The notes beneath the pieces were generated by a model. That model saw only the letters and a list, made by a program, of their open reading frames with translations. It searched no databases and was not told the origin of the DNA. From Serinicoccus hydrothermalis (GTDB lineage Bacteria; Actinomycetota; Actinomycetes; Actinomycetales; Dermatophilaceae), in NCBI RefSeq assembly GCF_001685415.1, contig NZ_CP014989.1, positions 620,001-684,000 on the forward strand: a stretch of DNA of 64,000 nt, in the 5' to 3' direction. Position 1 is the stretch's first letter. Each line of letters begins with the position of its first letter. The translations under genes were made by a program, and so were the position numbers. Positions 46,934 to 54,840 of this stretch are shown here, piece by piece.

Positions 46934-47438
46934 TCAGTCGGCGGCGAGCCGAAAGATCTGCGGGTCAGGCTTGACCAGTCCCTCCTCGAAACTGAGGGCG
47001 ACGGTGTCGAGTATGCGAGCAGGCCCAGCTCCGCCAGGCGTGGTCGAAGGTCGATCCCCGTGTTCGACACCATCCGATCCGGTGACCGCCTGCCCTCAGT
47101 CGCTCCAGCAGCTCGATGGCGCCCGGGACGGCCACCCAGTGGTCGGACATCGTGTCGTAAAGGATGTCCGCCAGCGTCCGGGTGCAGCTGGCCTTACGCA
47201 TGAGGACTTCTCGGAAGACGGCACGGTGCAGCCCCGGGTCCAGAACCCAGCGCGTGTCTGGATAGCGGAGAGCTGCCCGGGCCCAGACCGACCGCAGCGC
47301 CGCGAGAATCTCCGCGTCCGCGACATCGTCCTAGACCGAGGCATCGACGGACTGGCGCAACCACGACTCGAGCGAGCCGGCCACCACCAGTGTCTTGTGG
47401 AAGTCGAAAAGCACACCCGCGAACCCCATACCGTGCAT
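46934..47438 (-). pseudogene. Decayed HAD-family hydrolase gene
   Basis: Reading the minus strand from the ATG at 47438 gives a HAD-like start (GVLFDFHKTLVVAGSLESWL), then an in-frame TAG (47331-47333), then good sequence (VPGAIELLERLRAGGHRIG), a one-base loss near 47072-47080, the HAD motif II region VSNTGIDLRPRLAELGLLAY, a second one-base loss near 47009-47014, and finally DTVALSFEEGLVKPDPQIFRLAAD, motif III with its Lys, before the stop at 46934. One nonsense and two frameshifts leave no functional product. The first motif has His where the second Asp is usual, so the ancestor was already atypical. Confidence 0.8.
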
Positions 47439-47666
47439 CCTCACCCAGACGACGTCAACGCTGCCATCGCACACCGTCGCGAGCGAAGGAGGATTTCCAT
47501 TCAGGTCGTTCCCTCACGGGTTCGCGAAGGGCTGCAAGTAGACCCCGGTGGTGCGCCGCCAACTTTCGCTACTGCCGCCGTCCGCGGGCCCGCGCTAGTG
47601 CCACGTGGCCAGGTGGCCCGCGCCGTTCGGCCGCCTCACCGCGACGTCCACATCTACAGTGCCGGA

Positions 47667-48521
47667 ATGTTGCACGTCACCTCGACCGTGCCCGAATACC
47701 TCGCTCTGCTCGACGTGGCACCGGGCGATCGTGAGCGCGCTTGGGTCAGGGAGTACGAGCAGGCGCATGCCGATCTGTTCGAGATGTACTACGCCGGCTA
47801 CGGACACCGGGACGGTCGCCCCGCCGCCGTAGCGCTCGTGCCCGACCTGGCCCCCGAGGTCCGCGAGCGCGAAGCGCGCGCCCTACTTGCCCTCGAGCAT
47901 GCCGCCAGTGACTTCGAAGGCCTGGGTCTACTGCCTGGTGGCACCGACCTTCACGTGACGCTGATGGTCGGGACCGGTCACTCCAACGCCTGGGTCAGAC
48001 CCGTCGACGGCACTCCGGTCCTGTTCGTCGCCCTGGAGCTGCTGCCACCTGAGGGCTATGAGGACATCCTGGTGGTGCACGAGCTCGTCCACGTGGTCCA
48101 CCTGCAAGCCCTACTGCCCGCCCTGGCCCGGCGAGCCGAACTGGAGAACCACCTCGGTCTGCGCATCTGGCTCGAGGGGCTGGCCGTCGCCGCTACGCGC
48201 CAGTTGCTGCCCGACCGGCCCGCCCACCACTACTTCTTCGTGGCCGGCTACGACTGGCCCGAGCAGTGCCGGACGGCCCTACCTCAGATCGCCCCGACGC
48301 TGTTGCGCAATCTGGAGGTCTGCGACGCCACCCTCACCTACGCGTTCGTCGGAGTCACTGAGGACCAACCGTGGCCCAGCCGCGCCGGGTACTGGATCGG
48401 TGATCAGGTTGTCACCGAGGTCATGCAGGCCGGAACCGAACTCGACGAGCTCTTGGGCTGGCAGCCAGACCGCATCGTCCAAAGCCTCCGAGCCAGCGCC
48501 CTCCTGACGGGTCGATCCTGA
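47667..48521 (+). CDS. Predicted gluzincin-like zinc protease (DUF2268-like)
   Basis: A 284-residue protein with the metalloprotease motif HELVHVVH near residue 140 and a downstream Glu in GLRIWLEGLAVAATRQLLP near 168, the arrangement of a gluzincin active site; this resembles the DUF2268 predicted Zn-dependent proteases. No signal peptide, so it is probably cytoplasmic. TACAGT lies exactly six bases before the ATG at 47667, a leaderless-type promoter that fixes the start. The 228 bases between it and the HAD pseudogene hold no other gene. Confidence 0.8.
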   Translation: MLHVTSTVPEYLALLDVAPGDRERAWVREYEQAHADLFEMYYAGYGHRDGRPAAVALVPDLAPEVREREARALLALEHAASDFEGLGLLPGGTDLHVTLMVGTGHSNAWVRPVDGTPVLFVALELLPPEGYEDILVVHELVHVVHLQALLPALARRAELENHLGLRIWLEGLAVAATRQLLPDRPAHHYFFVAGYDWPEQCRTALPQIAPTLLRNLEVCDATLTYAFVGVTEDQPWPSRAGYWIGDQVVTEVMQAGTELDELLGWQPDRIVQSLRASALLTGRS

Positions 48522-48670
48522 CCCGGACTCCGATATGCGCTCAAGCATCTGCGCTCGGTTGCGACCGCCAGATCTGCCATGCCCTAGTCCTGGGCTCCGA
48601 CTCGCATCGCTCCTATGCCATGGGCGGACGCCCACATCTCTCAGCTCCTGCGCTCGGTGCCTGCCCGCCA

Positions 48671-49093
48671 CTATCCAGGCGTGGCCCGCTGACGCAGCTC
48701 CTGCAGTCGGGGAAGGTCTGCCGGCGGGACGCCCGCCAGGGGCACGGTCGAGCCATCCACCAGGTGCGCCTCCACGACCTCGGCCCACCGGTTCGGCTGA
48801 TCGGCCCACAGGTCGCTCACCTGCTCCCACGGGATGCGGCGGGCCCGCACGCCCCGTCCCGTCGTCTCCAGGTCGCTCGTCGTGGCACGAGTACCGAGCC
48901 GCGAGAGCACGATCACGCCGACAGCCGTCAGGCCCGACAGAGCGCGCCCCAGCGAGCCCCACGTGAGCGCGCCTTGTGACACCACTGAGATCAGAAAGAT
49001 CACCAGGGTCGCCGCGAGCAAGATCCATCCCAACCGGCCCAGCCAGCGCGGGCCTCCCCATCTGGACGAGTCCCCGTCATCGGTACGCCTCAA
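48671..49093 (-). CDS. Membrane protein with PH-like domain
   Basis: A 140-residue protein with two hydrophobic helices (LGWILLAATLVIFLISVV and the segment GLTAVGVIVLSRLG) followed by a bacterial PH-type strand set: RARRIPWEQVSDLWAD and DGSTVPLAGVPPADLPRLQ. The TTG start has a strong AGGAGG seven bases upstream. Function unknown; this layout is common in small actinobacterial membrane proteins. The 149 bases between its stop and the upstream plus-strand gene hold nothing recognisable. Confidence 0.7.
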   Translation of the reverse strand: MRRTDDGDSSRWGGPRWLGRLGWILLAATLVIFLISVVSQGALTWGSLGRALSGLTAVGVIVLSRLGTRATTSDLETTGRGVRARRIPWEQVSDLWADQPNRWAEVVEAHLVDGSTVPLAGVPPADLPRLQELRQRATPG

Positions 49094-49174
49094 CGGCCCA
49101 CCTCCTTCTCAGCACCGCCGGTGGCGATCCTGAGATACCGCCACCGGGCCAGGAGTGCCGTGCGCCCATCGGCC

Positions 49175-49666
49175 CTACCGGCGGTGCCACTGGGCGTACG
49201 CGAAGGCCACTGCCACAGACACGCATACGAGCGAGCCGACCAGCAACCCCAGGAAGACCAAGGGCGGGTTCGCCTCGATGGAGCTCAAGTAGGTGTTGAC
49301 GCCTGCGAATGCCATCGCGACTGCCAGCAGCAAGACGACGGCGAGAGCCAGCGCCACGTGCTGCCCCGGCGTCAGGCGTGACGCGGAACCCAGCGCCGGA
49401 GCGAGCGCCCACACGATCAGCAGGACGAGCTCGCCAGCGACGGCGCAAGCACCCAGGATCACGAGGAAGGGAACCCTGAGATAGTCAACCTCGGGAAAGC
49501 TCGTGGCAAACGACTCCGCCCACAAGGGCAGTGATACATGCGCGACCGCGAGTATCGCCGCGATCCCGAGAAGCACCCACCGGTGTCGAACCCAGGCCGG
49601 TCGCGGGAGTTCCTCAATGCCCCACTGGGCCCGCCTTCGGGCTGCTACTACGTCCGGAGCTGCCAT
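49175..49666 (-). CDS. Four-helix membrane protein, unknown function
   Basis: A 163-residue protein with four hydrophobic segments (WVLLGIAAILAVAHVSLPLW, LVILGACAVAGELVLLIVWA, VALALAVVLLLAVAMAFAGV and LVFLGLLVGSLVCVSVAVAF) and short loops. No family recognised. TAGACT lies five bases before the ATG, so the message may be leaderless. Lies 81 bases upstream of the PH-like gene on the same strand. Confidence 0.65.
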   Translation of the reverse strand: MAAPDVVAARRRAQWGIEELPRPAWVRHRWVLLGIAAILAVAHVSLPLWAESFATSFPEVDYLRVPFLVILGACAVAGELVLLIVWALAPALGSASRLTPGQHVALALAVVLLLAVAMAFAGVNTYLSSIEANPPLVFLGLLVGSLVCVSVAVAFAYAQWHRR

Positions 49667-49753
49667 AGGTCAGTCTAACCCGCCAACAATTGCGGATCTG
49701 TTGACGAGCACCAGCCAGTGCCCACGAATGGGTCGTCGGCTACTCGGGCGATG

Positions 49754-50212
49754 TCAGGCGGCTGAGCGAGCGAAGGCGAGACTCTCTTCGATGATAGAAA
49801 GCACCGTGCCGAGTTCATCGCCATCGCGGGGACCGAAGATCAAGAACTCGGTGCCGAAGTCCGCGTACTGTTGCGGTTCAGCCCAGCCCAGGGGCACCAG
49901 CTCCTCACCACGAGCCATCGGCAGCACCAAGTGCACGCTCGTGTCCTGCACGCCATGCAGATGCACCGGTTCGAGGCGCCCCCCGGGCGCCAGTGACCTT
50001 CCAGGACCAGCCTCTTCATCGAGATCCACTAGGTAGACCGCTCTGGAAGAAACGGGAGAAACCTGGCTGATGCCCTCAACGACGCCCTCGAGCGTGAAGA
50101 CCTGAGCGACCAGCTCACCCCAGATCGCCGGCGGCGCTTGCTGATCAAGCTGCCGATGCGGGCCTTCCGAGGACGTGGCCGGCCGGGCTCCAACCCGTGG
50201 TTCTAGGTGCAC
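49754..50212 (-). CDS. DUF5519/luciferase-family small protein
   Basis: A 152-residue protein whose second half matches the actinobacterial DUF5519 ("luciferase") family: GGRLEPVHLHGVQDTSVHLVLP near residue 78, GWAEPQQYADFGTEFLIFGPRD near 108 and EESLAFARS at the end. Despite the name, these are not light-producing enzymes and their role is unknown. The GTG start is preceded at six bases by TACAGT, the leaderless pattern seen repeatedly here. Confidence 0.7.
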   Translation of the reverse strand: MHLEPRVGARPATSSEGPHRQLDQQAPPAIWGELVAQVFTLEGVVEGISQVSPVSSRAVYLVDLDEEAGPGRSLAPGGRLEPVHLHGVQDTSVHLVLPMARGEELVPLGWAEPQQYADFGTEFLIFGPRDGDELGTVLSIIEESLAFARSAA

Positions 50213-50262
50213 CTGACGACTGTATCGGGCCCTGCAGCACGACTCGCCACGGAGCAGGACCG

Positions 50263-50721
50263 TCAGCGCGCATCCGACGGGACTGAGTTCGTGCTTGTGC
50301 GACGGTGCTGTTCCCGAGAGGTCGGGTGATCACGCAGTTGGTAGAAGGCACGGAACCCGACGATGGTCAGCCACGTGATTGCCAGCGGCTGCGCGTCCCC
50401 ATAGGTCATCGCGGTGACCCAGGATCCGCCGATACCGAGCCACAGGACCCAGGCTATGGGCGGCACGATGGCGATGACGGCAGCGACCACTGCCTCGACC
50501 GCCAGCACGAGCCACCGATGCGGCAGACGTCGACCGATCAAGGCCACGACGACGAAGACGAGGCTGAGAACAAGCGAGATCGCCCACGGCCCCCAGTAGT
50601 CCTCCATCGAAATCATGGCAAGCGCCGACATCTTGGCCTCCGCAACGGATCCCATCGCCAGCAGAAGAATCAACAGCACGGGTATCCGGGCGAGCATAAA
50701 CACTTCACGCTTCGAGCCCAT
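50263..50721 (-). CDS. Small membrane protein, unknown function
   Basis: A 152-residue protein with an N-terminal hydrophobic stretch (MLARIPVLLILLLAMGSVAEA, perhaps a signal peptide) and three further helices (PWAISLVLSLVFVVVALIG, VLAVEAVVAAVIAIVPPIAW, and a shorter one near residue 112), then a hydrophilic tail. GGAGGAGG lies nine bases before the ATG. No family recognised. The 160 bases upstream hold nothing recognisable. Confidence 0.65.
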   Translation of the reverse strand: MGSKREVFMLARIPVLLILLLAMGSVAEAKMSALAMISMEDYWGPWAISLVLSLVFVVVALIGRRLPHRWLVLAVEAVVAAVIAIVPPIAWVLWLGIGGSWVTAMTYGDAQPLAITWLTIVGFRAFYQLRDHPTSREQHRRTSTNSVPSDAR

Positions 50722-50882
50722 GGGTTACGCCTCCTCCAGCCACTCTGCTGGTGCTCTTTTGCACGTCAGAGTGTGAACCTGTGTGCCTTACCACCCTGCC
50801 CGATCCTGCTCGCGACCACAAACGCTAGACCAGCACCGGGTTTGCCCCCTCGGCAGAAATCCCATTTCGACACGAGCGTCAG

Positions 50883-51395
50883 CTATGGCTTGACCAGGGC
50901 CACCCGCTGCTCTGGGCCCCAGCGATAGGTGTCGTCGCAGCGGTACCCCCTCAACCATGCCTCGTCGTCGACCATGCGCAGGTAGAAACCCTTGGGGTAT
51001 GCCTCATCGTCGCTGAGCGCCTCGGACGCGATATGGACGGCGCCGGTCGGGGGTCTTCCAGCGGACAAGATGGAGTCTGGCGCGTTGGGCTGACCCAGTG
51101 TGGCCAGTCGGAGGAACGGGCCACTGATCATGGGGCATAAGTGAAGTCCCGCCGCTCGTGCGGCGTCGAACACCTGCAACTGCGTGCCACCGGTCGCCAG
51201 CCCGAGCTCATGCACAGTCCGTTCGACGAAGCGCAGGTCTTGTCCTGCAGGGTCGTCGAAGACCGTGTGACGAAGAAGCGTCTCGGCGTGGACGTTGAGC
51301 CGTATGCCCGCTGTCTGCAGAGCGCGCATGAGCTCGTCTCGGCGCCGCCCACCGACCCGAATGGTGCGGTCCTCCACGCCGAGCGCGTCCGTCAT
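50883..51395 (-). CDS. Conserved hypothetical protein
   Basis: A 170-residue soluble protein of a widespread small family of unknown function: an N-terminal helix pair with DELMRALQTAGIRLNVHAETLL, then RFVERTVHELGLATGGTQLQ near residue 65 and GLHLCPMISGPFLRL near 92, a pattern (eLGf..Ga, glhlCPle.gp.LRL) shared by homologues in Firmicutes and Actinobacteria. The ATG at 51395 is preferred over the open codons upstream because GAGGATGGG precedes it. Confidence 0.65.
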   Translation of the reverse strand: MTDALGVEDRTIRVGGRRRDELMRALQTAGIRLNVHAETLLRHTVFDDPAGQDLRFVERTVHELGLATGGTQLQVFDAARAAGLHLCPMISGPFLRLATLGQPNAPDSILSAGRPPTGAVHIASEALSDDEAYPKGFYLRMVDDEAWLRGYRCDDTYRWGPEQRVALVKP

Positions 51396-51480
51396 GGTCA
51401 CCCATCCTCTCTGCACTGGCTATCGGCATCGGGTCCAGCCGTGTCCATCCGACCCGACGCAGATCAGCGAGCGACACAAC

Positions 51481-51510
51481 CTTGCACTGCAAGATAGATG
51501 CCGCTACCTT
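51481..51510 (+). promoter_or_regulatory. Promoter with overlapping palindrome before the PadR gene
   Basis: TTGCAC (51482-51487), 17 bases, TACCTT (51505-51510), then seven bases to the ATG at 51518: a well-spaced leaderless promoter. The 13-base palindrome CTTGCACTGCAAG (51481-51493) covers the -35, so the PadR protein probably binds here to repress itself and the following gene. Confidence 0.6.
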
Positions 51511-51517
51511 GTGACGC

Positions 51518-51856
51518 ATGGCAACCGACAGGGCGGTCACACAGCTTCGGCGGGGGGTTCTTGAGTACTGCGTCCTGGCACTGCTCAGCGACGAGGAACG
51601 CTACGGGTACGACCTCGTGGTCGAACTGTCCGCAGCCGGCCTGGTCGCCAGCGAAGGCACCATCTACCCACTGCTCAGTCGGCTTCGCAAGGACGAACTC
51701 GTCAGCACCGTCTGGCGGGAGTCCCCGACCGGCCCACCCCGGCGGTACTACGCCCTCACGAGACATGGCCGAGCGGTCCTGGACGACTTCGTACGCTCTT
51801 GGACCACGTTCAAGCTCTCGGTCGACCACATCCTCACGCGGGAGGCACAGAAATGA
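51518..51856 (+). CDS. PadR-family transcriptional regulator
   Basis: A 112-residue winged-helix repressor of the PadR-s1 type: VLEYCVLALLSDEERYGYDLV near residue 13, the recognition region ASEGTIYPLLSRLRKDELV near 44, and the wing GPPRRYYALTRHGRAVLDD near 72. Its stop overlaps the start of the HAAS-domain membrane protein (ATGA), the usual arrangement for PadR/HAAS pairs in actinobacteria and Firmicutes. Confidence 0.92.
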   Translation: MATDRAVTQLRRGVLEYCVLALLSDEERYGYDLVVELSAAGLVASEGTIYPLLSRLRKDELVSTVWRESPTGPPRRYYALTRHGRAVLDDFVRSWTTFKLSVDHILTREAQK

Positions 51857-52500
51857 CCACCGGACAGGAACACCCCTTGGCCCAGGACTATCTCGAGCGG
51901 CTGCATGCAGAGACCGTCCGGCTACGCGTCGACGAAGGGCGAGAGCTCGAGGCGCAGATCCGAGAGCACCTCACCGAAGCCCTCCCGGACAAACCGAACG
52001 ACGCATCGGTGCGTCAGGTGCTCGACCGACTGGGCGAACCCGCCCTGCTGGTGGACGCGGCAGGAGGGGCACCGCCGGGGCCAGGCCGGCGCACCGAACC
52101 CGTCGACCAGACCTCGCCTGCGCGCGAGATAGGGGCCTTGTTGGCGCTCGTTGCTGCTGCCGTGCTGTTCTGGCTCCCCGTGATCAACATCTTGTTGTGG
52201 GTGGGCGGGCTCATCCTGCTCATCCTGGCGCAGCGGTGGACCCTGACCGAGAAGGTCTGGGGATTCCTCGTCCTGGGACTATCCGTCTGGTTCCCGATCC
52301 TTGGGGCCGGGATGGCTTTCTTAGTCGTGGAGGGGCCTGCCTGTACGACCGACGAGGCGGGTGCGAGCGTATGCCCCGGTGACGAAAGGGGCCTCACCAC
52401 GATGGACATCCTTCTCATCTCAGCGGCGGTTCTCTGGCTGGCCATCTACATCTGGACGATCGTCCGCCTCGCCCGATCCGCAGCGCGCCCCCGACAGTAG
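51853..52500 (+). CDS. HAAS-domain (DUF1700-like) membrane protein
   Basis: A 215-residue protein. The N-terminal cytoplasmic region (LAQDYLERLHAETVRLRVDEGRELEAQIREHL) is a HAAS-type helical domain that commonly partners PadR regulators, and four membrane segments follow (IGALLALVAAAVLFWLPVI, ILLWVGGLILLILA, VWGFLVLGLSVWFPILGAGM, ILLISAAVLWLAIYIWTIV). It may hold the regulator at the membrane or sense envelope stress; this is inference from pairing. Confidence 0.85.
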   Translation: MTTGQEHPLAQDYLERLHAETVRLRVDEGRELEAQIREHLTEALPDKPNDASVRQVLDRLGEPALLVDAAGGAPPGPGRRTEPVDQTSPAREIGALLALVAAAVLFWLPVINILLWVGGLILLILAQRWTLTEKVWGFLVLGLSVWFPILGAGMAFLVVEGPACTTDEAGASVCPGDERGLTTMDILLISAAVLWLAIYIWTIVRLARSAARPRQ

Positions 52501-52545
52501 GCTGTATTGAGCTTGTTCTCGACACCAGAGCGGTAGCGTTCCGAC

Positions 52546-52992
52546 GTGCACTTCACCGAGTACGACACCCGGTTGGCCGCCTATGCACTCCTGACCACGG
52601 ACGATCAGCAGGTCCTGCTCACGTGGTTCAACGGAGGAGCTCGAGCACAGAATGCCGCATGGTCGCTGCCAGGTGGCGGGGTCGAGTTCGACGAGTCCAT
52701 CCATGACGCTGTCGTGCGTGAGGTGTTCGAGGAGACCGGCTACACGGTGACGGTCGGACAGATTGTCGCCGAGCACCACTTTACGGTCCCCCGCACCGCC
52801 TCCCGCCGACCCCTGCGCTCACAGCGCTTCCTGCTCGACGCCGCCATCACCGCCGGTGAACTGGGCACCACGGAGTCGGGCGGCACGACAGACTTCGCGA
52901 AGTGGTTCCCCCTCAGTGACGTCCCCGACCTGCACCCACGAGCCGACATCGTCGACCTGGCTGTCGAGATCCTCGAAGAGCGGCTTCCCTAG
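52546..52992 (+). CDS. Nudix hydrolase
   Basis: A 148-residue Nudix-fold pyrophosphohydrolase. The Nudix box is complete: GGGVEFDESIHDAVVREVFE then ETGY, with the metal-binding Glu residues in REVFEETG. Substrate type (nucleotide, ADP-ribose, or other) is not evident. The start is GTG, with TAGCGT six bases upstream, so the transcript is probably leaderless. Confidence 0.92.
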   Translation: MHFTEYDTRLAAYALLTTDDQQVLLTWFNGGARAQNAAWSLPGGGVEFDESIHDAVVREVFEETGYTVTVGQIVAEHHFTVPRTASRRPLRSQRFLLDAAITAGELGTTESGGTTDFAKWFPLSDVPDLHPRADIVDLAVEILEERLP

Positions 52993-53019
52993 TCAGCCCG
53001 AGCCGAAGACCGCCATGTG

Positions 53020-53499
53020 TCACAGCTGGCGCGGTGTGGCCGGCACCACGACCGGGCCTCGGTCTTCGTGCATGACGACGACTGCGGCGTTCCGCCGATG
53101 GAGTTGCGTGACCAGGACGGAGTCCCCTTCGTCCAGCTCAGACGTCACGCCACCGCGCCCGATGACGAGCACCTCGTCCCCGGCGCGAATGTGCAGGACG
53201 CCGAGCTTCACCGAGATCACGACGCCGTGCGCCAGAACGCTGGGAGGCCGCCGCACCCAGGTCGGCATCGTGAAGAACCACCAGGCCAGCCCTATGAAGA
53301 CGGCGAAGATGGCCGCCCCCAGCACGGCCACCGCGAGAGACCACGAGTTGACGACGGCCATGAACGCCGCCCAGATTCCAGCGGCGACCAGCACGACGGG
53401 CAGCATCAGCACGCGCTGCTTCTTCGCGGCTCGGCGGAGCGCAGCGACCGCGGCTGCATCATCCACGTCGCTGACCGGCATACCGTCGCCACCATCCAT
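53020..53499 (-). CDS. Membrane protein, unknown function
   Basis: A 159-residue protein with two close membrane helices (LMLPVVLVAAGIWAAFMAVV and the next, AVAVLGAAIFAVFIGLAWWF) and a C-terminal beta-rich soluble part (VISVKLGVLHIRAGDEVLVI, GDSVLVTQLHRRNAAVVVM). The ATG at 53499 follows GGAG at five bases. No family recognised. The 207 bases upstream, up to the alcohol dehydrogenase, hold a short inverted repeat (CTACC, ATA, GGTAG at 53625-53637) but no gene. Confidence 0.65.
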   Translation of the reverse strand: MDGGDGMPVSDVDDAAAVAALRRAAKKQRVLMLPVVLVAAGIWAAFMAVVNSWSLAVAVLGAAIFAVFIGLAWWFFTMPTWVRRPPSVLAHGVVISVKLGVLHIRAGDEVLVIGRGGVTSELDEGDSVLVTQLHRRNAAVVVMHEDRGPVVVPATPRQL

Positions 53500-53706
53500 G
53501 GCTCTCCGCTCTTCCACTCAAGATCGTCCCAGACAACCGCGGGCCAGGCTCCCCAGTGAATCCCACTTCGGGATTCACCCACCCGAGGCGGTCCGACCCA
53601 GGCTCATCCACCCCGCGCTATCCCCTACCATAGGTAGTAGATCGACCCGGGCTCCCCGCCTGGCCGCCGTGGTCAGCAGACCGGCCGATCCGGACGGAGG
53701 AGAAGC

Positions 53707-54753
53707 ATGCGCGCGATCGTCTTCACCGACTACCAGACGTTCCCCGAGCTGAGGGAGGTCGAGCGCCCGACGCCCGGCCCCGGCGAGGTGCTGCTCAAGG
53801 TGGCGGGCGCCGGCGCCTGCCACTCCGACGTCGGCCTCTTCGCCGAGTTCCAGTCCGACCCGACCGGGCTGCTCACCCCGCCCTTCGTCCTCGGTCACGA
53901 GACCTCCGGCTGGATCGAGGAGCTCGGACCGGGCGTCACCGGCCTCGAGAAGGGCGACGCCTACCTCGTCTATGGCCCGATCGGCTGCGGCCGCTGCCCC
54001 GCGTGCTCGCGCGGGCAGGACACCTACTGCGCCCAGCCCCAGACCGTCGGGTATGCCGCCGCCGGGCTCGGGCGCGACGGCGGCATGGCGGAGTACCTCG
54101 CCGTCCCGGCGCGCAACCTCGTGCCGCTCGGCGACGCCGACCCGGTCGCCGCGGCCCCGCTCGCGGACGCCGGCCTCACGCCCTACCACGCCATCAAGCG
54201 GGTGCTTCCCCACCTGGACGGCGGCGGCCGCACCGCCCTGGTGATCGGCCTGGGCGGCCTGGGGCTCGTGGCCGTCCAGATCCTGCGCGCGCTCACCGGC
54301 GCCACCGTGATCGCCACGGACTCCAAGCCCGCGGCCATGGCGGCCGCCGAGGAGCTGGGCGCCGTCACGGTGCCCTCCGGCGAGGGCCAGGTCGAGCGGA
54401 TCCGCGAGCTGACCGGCGGCCGTGGCGTGGACGCCGTCTTCGACATCGTCGGTGTCGATGCCACGATGCAGCTCGCCGGCGCGACGGTCGCCCAGCGCGG
54501 CTCTGTCACGATCGTCGGGATCGGCGGCGGCACCTTCCCCTGGAACTTCTTCACCGTGCCCTACGAGGTCAACTTCTCCTCGACCTACTGGGGCACCATC
54601 GAGGACCTGCACGAGGTGGTGGCGATGTACCGCGCCGGCCAGATCACGCCCGCGATCGAGCGCTACTCGCTGGACGACGGGCTCGAGGCATACCGACGCC
54701 TCCGGGACGGCGAGCTCGACGCGCGCGCCGTCATCGTGCCGCACGAGTCGTGA
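53707..54753 (+). CDS. Zinc-dependent NAD(P)+ alcohol dehydrogenase
   Basis: A 348-residue medium-chain dehydrogenase/reductase. Catalytic zinc ligands are Cys in GACHSDVGLF (near residue 38) and His in GHETSGWIEELGPG (near 64); the structural zinc uses four Cys in GCGRCPACSRGQDTYC (near 95). The Rossmann motif VIGLGGLGLVAVQILRAL starts near 180. An acidic Asp in ATDSKPAAM after the second strand favours NAD over NADP. GGAGGAGAAG precedes the ATG. The substrate is unknown; no pathway partner is adjacent. Confidence 0.93.
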   Translation: MRAIVFTDYQTFPELREVERPTPGPGEVLLKVAGAGACHSDVGLFAEFQSDPTGLLTPPFVLGHETSGWIEELGPGVTGLEKGDAYLVYGPIGCGRCPACSRGQDTYCAQPQTVGYAAAGLGRDGGMAEYLAVPARNLVPLGDADPVAAAPLADAGLTPYHAIKRVLPHLDGGGRTALVIGLGGLGLVAVQILRALTGATVIATDSKPAAMAAAEELGAVTVPSGEGQVERIRELTGGRGVDAVFDIVGVDATMQLAGATVAQRGSVTIVGIGGGTFPWNFFTVPYEVNFSSTYWGTIEDLHEVVAMYRAGQITPAIERYSLDDGLEAYRRLRDGELDARAVIVPHES

Positions 54754-54840
54754 GGCGCTGAGGCGGGGGCGGATCGCTCGCTTCCCTGGCGTCGGCCACA
54801 CTAGGAGGATGCCGATCGCCACAACAACGAGGAGTCTGTC

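Noticed and set aside
47096-47416. Open minus-strand frame of about 106 codons in the 47 kb region
   Set aside because: It is the wrong frame of the HAD pseudogene; the HAD motifs are read in other frames with a stop and two shifts.
53625-53637. CTACC-ATA-GGTAG repeat before the alcohol dehydrogenase as an operator
   Set aside because: Only 5-base arms and no regulator nearby; too weak to call.
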